This document shows, piece after piece, positions 1 through 7,241 of a DNA stretch of 24,136 bases. The stretch comes from a virus: the IMG/VR virus record IMGVR_UViG_3300033978_000764, positions 1 to 24,136 of that record; one strand, given 5' to 3'. Each line of letters starts with the position of its first letter. The stretch's first letter is position 1. The notes under the pieces were generated by a model. The model had not been told where the DNA came from and ran no database searches. It worked only from the letters and a program-made list of their open reading frames with translations. A program made the translations under genes and the position numbers.

Positions 1-1039
1 GGTCCTGCTCATAGTCGCGGTAGACCTGGCCCACCAGGTACAGCCCTGGAGGTGTATCGCTGTTGGTTACCGTCCATTCCGATTCGCCCGCCTGGCCCCG
101 GCACAGACACGGCACAGACCAGAGGCGTTTGCCGTCGTGGGTGTAGGCGGTGAGTGTTTTCAGGCGATCATCGGCAAGGAGGTGGTGATCGCCGGGCTTC
201 AGCGGTGGCTGCTTTTTGGGCCCGACCATCCCGGCAGGGACCGGGGCGCCCTGCTGCTGGAGCGGTGGCCGTTGCTGTGGGGCCAACAGCCGCCCGGATT
301 GCACCAGCCCCCACACGCGCTGAGCCTCGGCCTGGCGGCGGTCCAGGTGCGGCACGCCAGGGCGGAAGTATCCGGTGCGGCTGGCGGCTGATCCGGTCCA
401 GTATTCAGCAGCCTGTGCCGGTGTCATGTTCGGCGGCCGGTTCTCGAAAATTCGAGTCCAGCCGATCAGCGAACCCTGCGATGGGTCGTGTAGACCGGCG
501 TACTCCTCAGCGAAATACTGCTGTTGCCAGCGGTTGGAGTTGGGATCGATGCCACTGTTAAGGGCCGTCGAGCGTGCCTTGTCGTAGGCGATGCGCCTGA
601 CCGCGGTGTACTGCATCGCGCCACGCCCTGCACCAGAACCTGCCTCAACCACATCGAGGCGGTCAAGGTTGGGCCGTCCGGTTTCGATGATGATGCAGCC
701 GATGAACCCGCATGCTTCGGCTGGCGTCAGCGGTCGGATGCGCTCGCGTGATTCCTGCTGCACCTGCGGGCTAGTGAGGTAGGTGAGCCAGGATTGGAGA
801 TTCTCGAGGCTGGGATCCCTGCTCATCACGGTGGCAGGGGTGACGGGAGAGGCCGGGGCAGCGACAGGTCCGGAAGGTGGTGTGGGCTTCAGCCAGATGC
901 TGTTGCGGATCTGGCCACCCTCTTCGAGCTGCTGCCGCTGCGCCGGGGTGAGCATGAGCTCCACCGCCGACCAGAAGGCCTGATGCTGGGGGTTGCCCAG
1001 TTTGGTGGACAGGGCGTAGCGCAGAAGGGAGGGGTTCAT
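1..1039 (-). CDS. Endolysin-like protein (lysozyme-like domain plus start of a second domain), 3' end outside window
   Basis: The frame is open for 346 codons from ATG at 1039 to the left edge, with no stop in my codon-by-codon translation, so the C-terminus is missing. Residues 105-235 look like a phage tail-lysozyme/muramidase-type domain. A hydrophobic helix ends in IIIETG, with Glu119 as the likely catalytic acid, followed by a GAGRGAMQY segment that resembles the G-x-x-QW region of such enzymes. A Pro/Gln-rich linker (about 245-275) leads into a second domain (from about 285). Its HDGKR...DTPPGLY pattern recalls L,D-transpeptidase-like folds, but any catalytic motif lies beyond the window. 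It probably cleaves peptidoglycan at lysis. It follows three membrane-protein genes and is coupled to them through a duplicated ATGA start. The lysozyme assignment is fairly secure; the second domain is a guess. Confidence 0.8.
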   Translation of the reverse strand, partial: MNPSLLRYALSTKLGNPQHQAFWSAVELMLTPAQRQQLEEGGQIRNSIWLKPTPPSGPVAAPASPVTPATVMSRDPSLENLQSWLTYLTSPQVQQESRERIRPLTPAEACGFIGCIIIETGRPNLDRLDVVEAGSGAGRGAMQYTAVRRIAYDKARSTALNSGIDPNSNRWQQQYFAEEYAGLHDPSQGSLIGWTRIFENRPPNMTPAQAAEYWTGSAASRTGYFRPGVPHLDRRQAEAQRVWGLVQSGRLLAPQQRPPLQQQGAPVPAGMVGPKKQPPLKPGDHHLLADDRLKTLTAYTHDGKRLWSVPCLCRGQAGESEWTVTNSDTPPGLYLVGQVYRDYEQD

Positions 1040-1061
1040 GGGTTGAGGGAGGGGTTCATGG
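1026..1061. repeat. 16-bp direct repeat spanning the endolysin start
   Basis: The plus-strand string AGGGAGGGGTTCATGG occurs at 1026-1041 and again at 1046-1061, a period of 20 bases. Each copy carries an ATGA on the minus strand. Because 20 is not a multiple of three, the two ATGs are in different frames. It looks like a partial tandem duplication of the start of the endolysin gene. Confidence 0.9.
1036..1059 (-). CDS. 7-codon mini-ORF (MNPSLNP) between lysis genes
   Basis: The ATG at 1059 overlaps the stop of the 100-aa gene (ATGA, 1059-1056). It reads MNPSLNP and stops with a TGA (1038-1036) that overlaps the endolysin ATG (ATGA, 1039-1036). The endolysin itself also begins MNPSL. This is most simply a by-product of the start-region duplication. 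It may still pass ribosomes from the upstream gene to the endolysin by two successive termination-reinitiation steps. Translation is not proven. Confidence 0.35.
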   Translation of the reverse strand: MNPSLNP

Positions 1062-1358
1062 AATGGTGGGTTGTGTGGGTTGCTCACGACGCGCCAGGGC
1101 CGCCGGATCGAACAGCAGGGTGAGGATGCGCAGCTCCACAGCCAAGGGATCGCGATGCACCACCCGTTGCACCGCCGTAAAGAACAGCAGTGACACCTGA
1201 GCAGCGCCGGCCGTGATCGCCCGCTGCATCTGGGCATCGATCACGGCAAACACCTCCGGCAGTTGCTTTCGCAGGTCAGCCCCCAGGGCTTGCAGTAGCA
1301 GGGTGGTGAGATGCCTGAGCACCAAGCCAAGGACGGGTTTGAACAGGAAGCCGATCAT
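1056..1358 (-). CDS. Small membrane-associated protein of the lysis cassette
   Basis: This 100-aa protein is the third in a run of small hydrophobic proteins just upstream of the endolysin. Residues 1-22 are hydrophobic (FLFKPVLGLVLRHLTTLLL) and could be a membrane anchor or amphipathic helix. A second hydrophobic stretch lies near residues 52-62. Its ATG overlaps the previous stop (ATGA, 1358-1355), and its own stop overlaps a downstream ATG, so it belongs to a tightly coupled operon. I do not recognise a family. Position suggests a role in lysis (holin partner, antiholin or spanin-like), but this is inference from context. It has no signal peptidase II lipobox, which argues against a classical o-spanin. 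Confidence 0.7.
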   Translation of the reverse strand: MIGFLFKPVLGLVLRHLTTLLLQALGADLRKQLPEVFAVIDAQMQRAITAGAAQVSLLFFTAVQRVVHRDPLAVELRILTLLFDPAALARREQPTQPTIP

Positions 1359-1777
1359 GCTGGTTCAGGGTCATCGCCATCTCCAGCATGGCCCTGCCCG
1401 GGATCCGGCACGATGCCGATCGGGCCACTGAGGGGCTGTTCGCTTTCATCCTCCGTGCGGCGGCGGTTGAGCAGCACACTGCCGGCCAACCCACCCATGG
1501 CCGCAGCAGCTGATTCAGCGGGGCTGTGCACCACCAGGGCCAGCAGGGTGTCGGTGGATCGGCGGCCAATCTCTCCCATCTGCGACCAGGCCGGCAGGCA
1601 CTCCAACGGTCGGCGGCTGCGCATCTCGCACAGCATGGCTTGGGTGAGGCCTGCCACCAGCTGCCAGCTCACATTGGCCACCACTACCCAGCCGGCGATG
1701 GTGAGGCCGGCGCCGATCACAGGTGAAACGCTGGCAATCACACTGCGGCTGGCTTTCTGTTGAGAATGCGTGGTCAT
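1355..1777 (-). CDS. Putative holin (two hydrophobic segments)
   Basis: This 140-aa protein has a strong hydrophobic segment at about residues 13-46 and a weaker one at about 78-102, followed by Arg-Arg-Arg and an acidic, Pro/Gly-rich C-terminal tail (last 35 residues). Two membrane segments with a charged hydrophilic tail are typical of class II holins, which release endolysin across the cytoplasmic membrane. The start overlaps the stop of the 90-aa gene (ATGA, 1777-1774) and its stop overlaps the next start. The sequence alone does not identify a holin family. The assignment rests on topology and on the endolysin two genes downstream. Confidence 0.65.
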   Translation of the reverse strand: MTTHSQQKASRSVIASVSPVIGAGLTIAGWVVVANVSWQLVAGLTQAMLCEMRSRRPLECLPAWSQMGEIGRRSTDTLLALVVHSPAESAAAAMGGLAGSVLLNRRRTEDESEQPLSGPIGIVPDPGQGHAGDGDDPEPA

Positions 1778-2046
1778 AGACCCCCTTTGGTGAGGCGTAC
1801 TTCGTGTTCCTGAAGCTCCTCCTTCACGACCTCATAGCGCTTTTGCTGTAGGTCACTGTTTTTGATCAGCGTGCTCATCGATTCACGCATAACCGACACG
1901 TCTTTCCACACGCCAATGCTGGCGCTGGCAGCCGCCATAAAACTGAGCGCCGTGATTGTTGCTAGCACCGGCAGCAGATAACTGGCCAGCACCTGGGGTG
2001 GCCGAGGCTCGTGAGCCCCATTGGCTGGGTCGTATGGTTCGTGCAT
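1774..2046 (-). CDS. Small single-span membrane protein, first gene of the lysis cassette
   Basis: This 90-aa protein has a hydrophilic N-terminus, one membrane segment at about residues 23-47 (LLPVLATITALSFMAAA core), and a charged C-terminal helix (about 55-88) with heptad-like spacing that could form a coiled coil. This layout is like small phage holin-accessory or spanin-like proteins, but no family is recognisable. A modest Shine-Dalgarno (AGG) sits just before ATG at 2046 and lies inside the 3' arm of an 8-bp inverted repeat (2047-2078), so access to it may be controlled. It is the first gene of the ATGA-linked run that ends in the endolysin. Confidence 0.75.
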   Translation of the reverse strand: MHEPYDPANGAHEPRPPQVLASYLLPVLATITALSFMAAASASIGVWKDVSVMRESMSTLIKNSDLQQKRYEVVKEELQEHEVRLTKGGL

Positions 2047-2078
2047 GGCCTAGTGCTTCGTCATCACAAAACTAGGCC
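2047..2078 (-). promoter_or_regulatory. Inverted repeat covering the start of the lysis cassette
   Basis: GGCCTAGT (2047-2054) and ACTAGGCC (2071-2078) are perfect 8-bp complements separated by 16 bases. On the minus-strand mRNA the 3' arm contains the ribosome binding site (AGG) and ends immediately before the ATG at 2046, so folding would hide the start. It could be a translational switch, an RNA processing site or a protein operator. The pairing is seen directly; the function is inference. Confidence 0.5.
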
Positions 2079-2149
2079 TGTGGCCGTCAACTGATCGCGG
2101 CAGGTGCGGTGGCGATGGTTGAGGGCAGGTCACGGTCTGAGCGCTGTCT

Positions 2150-2167
2150 ACCTCAGTCTGCTGAGGT
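2150..2167. repeat. Short perfect hairpin in the fibre-lysis intergenic region
   Basis: ACCTCAG and CTGAGGT form a 7-bp stem with a 4-base loop, just downstream of the 52-aa gene in the minus direction. There is no T-run on either strand, so it is not a standard Rho-independent terminator. It could be an mRNA 3'-end or processing hairpin. The rest of 2047-2184 holds no gene that I can support. Confidence 0.45.
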
Positions 2168-2184
2168 GGTCTTAGCCGGACAGA

Positions 2185-2343
2185 TCAGCGCAGCGATTCC
2201 TCGATCGCCTGAATCAGGCCCTCGTCACGCGAATGGGCGGCGTAGGGGTCTGTGTTCATGCCGAGCAACCACTGGTACAGGGGGATTGCCAGCACCCGCT
2301 CATCGTCGGCGGCGGGAATGTAGCCAGGGTCAGAGGGAAGCAT
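2185..2343 (-). CDS. 52-aa hypothetical protein downstream of the fibre
   Basis: ATG at 2343 starts two bases after the fibre stop (TGATCATG), and the frame runs 52 codons to TGA at 2185. The protein begins MLPSDPGYIPAADDERVLAI and is acidic at both ends, with a central hydrophobic/aromatic patch (IPLYQWLLGMN). It has no signal peptide or membrane span. Tight spacing to the fibre and its coding-like composition support it as a real gene. I do not recognise it. By position it could be a small accessory of the fibre, such as a chaperone or attachment factor, but that is speculation. Confidence 0.6.
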   Translation of the reverse strand: MLPSDPGYIPAADDERVLAIPLYQWLLGMNTDPYAAHSRDEGLIQAIEESLR

Positions 2344-2345
2344 GA

Positions 2346-5300
2346 TCAGAGCACGACGTTTGGAGTGATGTTGAACCCGTGCTCAGGGCTGATGCCACGG
2401 GCGTAGGACCGCAGCGCCATGTTTAGAGCAAAGGTGCTGTCCGCTTGGTTCAGCGCGGCGTTGGTGATGACAGGGTTGTATCGCCTAGTGGAAGCGCCCA
2501 ATGGGTGAGGCTCGCCATAGAACGGCTCGACTAGGCCGGTTGTATCGGCCAGTGTTGAACCGTTCACGGCCGCCGTGATCCTATTGCCGACTGCATAGGT
2601 AAGGCCCGATGTTCCGGCAAGGGTGTTCCAGTTGGCCTGAGTGGTGCTGCCCAGCGACAGGATTTGATAGGTAACGCCAGCGGCTGCAGAGTTAACGTCA
2701 ATCCCGTACTTGGGCACGATCAGCGTAAATTGGTTGGCGGCTAAGCCCGCTACCTTAAAAATTGTGCGTTCTGGCAGAAATTGAGGTCCCAGAGCAGTCC
2801 TGGTGTCTATACCGAGAAGCACCGTGGCGCCGCGCTCTTGGTCAGAGATGCCCTCGTTGCCCAGCAGTACGCCGCGCACCTTGACGGAGTTATAGCCGTT
2901 AGAGCCAAATCGACCAACAAATCCCTCTGTAATGTTGCCAGTAGCTGACGATGAAAAGGACTGCAGAAAAGCAGTACGAACACTTAAAGAACGCTTGGCA
3001 TGAATGAACTGATCCAGGAACGGGCCAGAGTCGTTGTCAGCAGGCTCGGCACCAGTCGATGTGAGCAGGTGGATGTGATTTGGCAAGTAACGAGTATTGG
3101 TGGAGTTTTGATGCCAGGTCCTGGTGGCAGGATTTGATTGATCCTGCAGGTAGCTGACCCTTGAGCCTATCTGATCAATCACCACAGGCTCAGCAGTGAT
3201 CGGCCCGAGGAATGTGTGATGGAACTGGCGCCAAGTCCAGGGTGCTGCAACTGACGTTGATCCATAGTGCGTATCGCCAGACATCGGCACGTCATTTGTT
3301 ACCCCCATGCCGGCGCTGGAAATGGTCGTATTCCCGCGCAGATAAAGGGCGCTCCACCGCAGCTGGACCAGCCCGTTGGTTGCGATGTACGGCGGACGAG
3401 CGGCACCAAGTGAATCCTTGCGCGAAGGCAGCGGCGAGCCGAACACAATGCCGCGCAGGTCTGCCACGTCGGTGGGGTTGCCCTCTAGCTGGATTGGCGG
3501 GGTGGTGGTCCAACTGTCGTACGCCGGGTTGCGGCCATTGCTGATCCGCAGCTGGTTCAGGAATGTATCAACGTTCGTGGCGGTGTTGGTGGTGAATGCA
3601 CCGCTGGGGAGCGTGACGCTGCCAGTAATGAACTGCCCTGCGGTGATTGCGCCTTCAGCCACCAGCTTGATCAACTCGGACACGCCCAGGAAGTGGAACC
3701 CACCACGAAAGTCCACACCACGACGCCAGCGCATTTGCCGACCGAATGTGCTTACGTGCAGCTGATTGTTGGCGGTCTGGCTGTCGCGTAAAAACAGCGT
3801 AAATGCCCTGAAATTCACCCGAGTGCTGAGGTTGCCGTAACCTGAGCCATCAAACCAGGTTTCAGCGGTGGCAGGGTCGCCGGTTTCGGGGAAGATCAGC
3901 GGCCAGCCGGCCTGCGTCGGATCGCTGGCCCTGAACACCACATTGCATTCCCACACCGAAGCAGGATCGTAGAGCCCTGGCGCAATCCTGATTTCAGCGG
4001 TTTGGTTGCCGCTGCCAATCACTGCATTCGCGTACTCCGCCGCCCGCGCCAGGGTGGGAATGGCGGCAACCGGACTGGTTGGCGGGGTGTCGAACATTTG
4101 ATCCAGGGTTCGATCCGTCGCAGTGCTCTGCACGTAGATCGTGATTGTGCCGGTAGCGGCCGAGACCAGCCGTTGCGCCTGCCGCCAGCGGTTGAGGCCA
4201 GGGAGACTAACTAGCTTATTATTTGCCCGTGATAGTTGTTCATCATTTGCTGCAATGACTGTACTGTTTAGATAATCTGCGATTGGTGCCAGTTGGCCAA
4301 ACCCAAATTTGTTGGTTGTCATGCCCATGGCATCGCCGCCATCGAGCTCGGAAACACCGTTTACGTCGAACTTACCGGTTGCCGTAAGGTTGTCAACTGT
4401 TAGATTATCGAGCCGTGTTGGCGGCGGGGTATCACCTTCTTTGCCAATGTCATCAACACCAATGACCTCGCCGGTGTCGGTGTTGATCAGCCCTTGATTG
4501 GTTACATCAAAGCCATCCTTGTTGGTGCCGCGAATTTCTACCCTGCCGCCTTGTTCTGGTGCAAAGTTTGCATTGAACTCGTTCCTGGCACTCATCGTGC
4601 GGCGCCAACGAGGCAGCGCTCTGGTGTAATTCCAGAAACCCACACCGTTAAGATTCTGCCCCAGCAGCTGGATGAAGCTGGGCTGTCGAAACTCCAGGGC
4701 CCAGTTGGCGCGGCCACTGGCAGCACCACCACTTGGCGGTGTGGGAAAGTCTGTGGCAGATGCGGGATCGAGCTCGCGGCTTGCTTCCGTACGCGGCACC
4801 AGGGCGTTGTGCGCAGCCGTGCTGCTGAAGCCCAGAGCCAGGAGCATGGCCAGTGCGCCGCGATAGTCGGTAGCGCTGCGCAGCTGATCGCGCACGCTGC
4901 CGGAGCTGGTGTAGATGGTGGCCCAGTTGATGCCGCAGGTGGTGGTCAGGTCAGTGCCGCCGTCGGTATCGGTGTCGAAAATCAGCTGCGGCGCTTCCAG
5001 AGAGGTTGGATCCTCGGCGTTGTAGTCCGACGCCTGCTGCACATAGGATTCCTGCCAGAAAGCCTCATCAGGCGTGCTTCCAGCGGAAACATGTGTGACG
5101 GTGGCGGTGAAGTGCTTGCCGGCATGCTTTACCGTTTCCCCCTTGCGATAGAAGCGGCCGGCGGCGTAGACCTCATCGGGACAGGAGCGGCGGATTGTGA
5201 TCTCCGCCGACATCACCACCCCGGCACCTTCCGCTGGAATCTTGGTGGTCGTGGTCACGGCCAGCACCTCAGCACCACCAGGGGCCAGCACGCGATCAAT

Positions 5301-7208
5301 GCCGCCGCCAGTCACCCCAGGCCGGGTCTGAAGAATGCTGTTGCGCACCGGCACCCTGGAGTTGGTGGTGTTCGCCAGCCTCAGCGATACCCGCCGCTGC
5401 GCAGAGCTGCGGTTGTCCCACAACCGCCGGATGTAGACCTTCCGACCGACTGCCAAGGATGCTCCACCCGTTGCCGTGCCAATCGGGAGGTTGGTGCCGG
5501 CTTGCAGCGCCGCACCTGTGATGTCGATCTCGGTAGCTGAGGTGCTGACCCAGGCATTGGCCGCCAGAGTGGCGCGCCAATCGGGGCCCCCTGGGTTCTC
5601 AATCCAGATCAGCGTGCCAGCGGGCAGCGAGTAGCCCTGAGCGGCCAGCACGGCGGGTATAGCCGGATCATCGCTAGGGGCCAGCGGCAGCTGAAGCGTG
5701 ATCAGGCTGCCCGAAATGGCAGCCACGTTGCCGAGGCCAATCTGCCGCACGTTGCCGGTCTGATCGGCCACGCTGCGCGCCACCTTCAGGCGCCTGAGGT
5801 TCCAGTTCTGATCCAGCGGGTCGCTGTTGGGGGCATAGCCCTTGGCCACGGCAACGCAGCCACCGAAGTTGCTGGTGGAGTTGCTGAACTCCAGCTGGGC
5901 GCCGCTATCGGCAAAGTGATGGCGGCCAGCACCGATGGCAAACACGCTCACCATTTGCCCGAAGGCGCCGCTGATCAGGCTGACGTGGCGACTCATCCGC
6001 TGCGGCTTCATCCGCACGTCGTCGGCCTCGCTGTCGATCAGCTCCTGGTAGTTCACCGGCGCACGCCAGGCGCCCTCCCGGTAAATCTGCCAGCAGCTGA
6101 GATCGCGCTGCACGGAGATGCCGGTGAACTGGGCGATCACGATGGATTTCAGGCCCGTAACGCGGGCGCCATCCCAGAACGCTCCGCCCATGCCCCACTC
6201 GGTGCGCAGCGAGCAGTTGTAGACGTAAGGGCTGGCGCCCTTCACTGTGTCGGACGCCTCCGAAGGGTTGGCGCCGAACGGGCCCACAATTTCGTATTCC
6301 GACAGGCGGGGGACGGCCAGGGCGTTGGAGATGTTGCCGCTGTTGCTGGCGCCGCCCATGGCGGTGCGCACCTTGGCGTAGAGCTGATTCAGATCCGCCT
6401 GGCTGGCGGCCTGAAAGCAATCGATGAGGTGGTGGCTGGAGTTGGCGCCCAGCTGGTCACGAAACGTAAGCCCGTAGACGTAGCTGGTGTTGGTGATCTT
6501 GAGGATTGCCGCTCGGTTGCTGTAGTCGACTGCCTCATCCGCCGCGGCCGGCACCCAGGAGGGCCTCACCGTGCATTGCCTGAGGCTGAGCGGGGCGCTG
6601 GCAGTGGCGTAACGGGGCAGAACAATTCCGCCGCTGTTGGGGTTGAAGGCGATCAGGTGGTTTGGTGTGGGGTCAAACCCCTCGGCCGGCCATTCGGTGA
6701 TCGGAATGGCGCTGGGGCTGTTGCCGGGGTCGTTGTAGAAAATATGTGTGCCCGGGGCAAACTCAACCGCTGGGCAGTCAACCTGAGCGTCTTCTGAATT
6801 GAGGGTGAAATAACTCTTGCTGGTGGCCAGGACGATCTCAATCGCCACCCGGTTGATGGTGCGGAACGGTCGCTGCTTGCTGTAGCCACAGGTAAGGCGC
6901 TGGTTTTCGAGGCGCCTGAGCTTGGCCCTGATCTTGGCGGCGTCGCTGGCGCCGGCCGGCTCCTCAAACCAGTTGTAGGAACCACCCACGAAACGGTCCG
7001 TGCCGATGTAGGGGTTGACGTAGATCGTGAACGGGCTGTTGAGCGGATCGGCCGGCTCGGAATTGCCCGGGGCAATATTGGCGTTGCCCACCAGCTGCAG
7101 CAGGGCATCCACCACCGCCGAGAGCTGATCCTTTGCCCGCAGCTGCCCACCAGCACCCACGGCGTTGCGAATGCCGGCAAGGGCGTTGGCGACGCTGATC
7201 CGAGCCAT
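2346..7208 (-). CDS. Large modular tail fibre/tailspike, probable receptor-binding protein
   Basis: This 1620-aa protein is the distal, host-facing part of the tail. Near residue 59 a TIYV..TDR motif is followed by RPFRTI (about 113) and an FAPG turn (about 147). This is the pattern at the start of pectin-lyase-like beta-helices, and a related arrangement recurs at about 1022-1080 (TIYV..TDR, IAPGLYDP). Residues 672-722 (VYAAGRFYRKGETV...FW) resemble a CBM5/12-type carbohydrate-binding module. A linker (about 915-963) with repeated LDNLTVDNLT-type turns separates the halves. Residues 1510-1563 (TYQILSLGSTTQANW and on) match a motif I associate with cyanophage tail proteins. GGGGAG lies 14 bases before the ATG. 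The distal half is visibly less GC-rich than the proximal half. Fibre identity is secure; enzymatic activity is not shown. Confidence 0.85.
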   Translation of the reverse strand: MARISVANALAGIRNAVGAGGQLRAKDQLSAVVDALLQLVGNANIAPGNSEPADPLNSPFTIYVNPYIGTDRFVGGSYNWFEEPAGASDAAKIRAKLRRLENQRLTCGYSKQRPFRTINRVAIEIVLATSKSYFTLNSEDAQVDCPAVEFAPGTHIFYNDPGNSPSAIPITEWPAEGFDPTPNHLIAFNPNSGGIVLPRYATASAPLSLRQCTVRPSWVPAAADEAVDYSNRAAILKITNTSYVYGLTFRDQLGANSSHHLIDCFQAASQADLNQLYAKVRTAMGGASNSGNISNALAVPRLSEYEIVGPFGANPSEASDTVKGASPYVYNCSLRTEWGMGGAFWDGARVTGLKSIVIAQFTGISVQRDLSCWQIYREGAWRAPVNYQELIDSEADDVRMKPQRMSRHVSLISGAFGQMVSVFAIGAGRHHFADSGAQLEFSNSTSNFGGCVAVAKGYAPNSDPLDQNWNLRRLKVARSVADQTGNVRQIGLGNVAAISGSLITLQLPLAPSDDPAIPAVLAAQGYSLPAGTLIWIENPGGPDWRATLAANAWVSTSATEIDITGAALQAGTNLPIGTATGGASLAVGRKVYIRRLWDNRSSAQRRVSLRLANTTNSRVPVRNSILQTRPGVTGGGIDRVLAPGGAEVLAVTTTTKIPAEGAGVVMSAEITIRRSCPDEVYAAGRFYRKGETVKHAGKHFTATVTHVSAGSTPDEAFWQESYVQQASDYNAEDPTSLEAPQLIFDTDTDGGTDLTTTCGINWATIYTSSGSVRDQLRSATDYRGALAMLLALGFSSTAAHNALVPRTEASRELDPASATDFPTPPSGGAASGRANWALEFRQPSFIQLLGQNLNGVGFWNYTRALPRWRRTMSARNEFNANFAPEQGGRVEIRGTNKDGFDVTNQGLINTDTGEVIGVDDIGKEGDTPPPTRLDNLTVDNLTATGKFDVNGVSELDGGDAMGMTTNKFGFGQLAPIADYLNSTVIAANDEQLSRANNKLVSLPGLNRWRQAQRLVSAATGTITIYVQSTATDRTLDQMFDTPPTSPVAAIPTLARAAEYANAVIGSGNQTAEIRIAPGLYDPASVWECNVVFRASDPTQAGWPLIFPETGDPATAETWFDGSGYGNLSTRVNFRAFTLFLRDSQTANNQLHVSTFGRQMRWRRGVDFRGGFHFLGVSELIKLVAEGAITAGQFITGSVTLPSGAFTTNTATNVDTFLNQLRISNGRNPAYDSWTTTPPIQLEGNPTDVADLRGIVFGSPLPSRKDSLGAARPPYIATNGLVQLRWSALYLRGNTTISSAGMGVTNDVPMSGDTHYGSTSVAAPWTWRQFHHTFLGPITAEPVVIDQIGSRVSYLQDQSNPATRTWHQNSTNTRYLPNHIHLLTSTGAEPADNDSGPFLDQFIHAKRSLSVRTAFLQSFSSSATGNITEGFVGRFGSNGYNSVKVRGVLLGNEGISDQERGATVLLGIDTRTALGPQFLPERTIFKVAGLAANQFTLIVPKYGIDVNSAAAGVTYQILSLGSTTQANWNTLAGTSGLTYAVGNRITAAVNGSTLADTTGLVEPFYGEPHPLGASTRRYNPVITNAALNQADSTFALNMALRSYARGISPEHGFNITPNVVL

Positions 7209-7228
7209 CTGCTGCTGCTTCTCCCCGC

Positions 7229-7241
7229 AGGCTAGGCAGGG
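7229..7241. repeat. 13-bp junction repeat, copy 1
   Basis: AGGCTAGGCAGGG occurs here, spanning the TAG stop of the 360-aa gene, and again at 8744-8756 in the gap between two tail genes. The copies sit at gene junctions about 1.5 kb apart and flank the pair of tail-tube-like genes. Confidence 0.6.

Noticed and set aside
2109-2345. 78-aa plus-strand ORF in the gap after the fibre
   Set aside because: It is Arg/Ser-rich without features and overlaps the better placed 52-aa minus-strand gene.
4494-5540. 348-aa plus-strand ORF opposite the fibre gene
   Set aside because: It is an antisense shadow with no domain pattern, and the fibre frame is continuous through it.
5916-6797. 293-aa plus-strand ORF opposite the fibre gene
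   Set aside because: It is antisense to a continuous structural gene, with repetitive Ala/Gly/Val/His-rich composition typical of an antisense frame in GC-rich DNA, and it has no recognisable domain.
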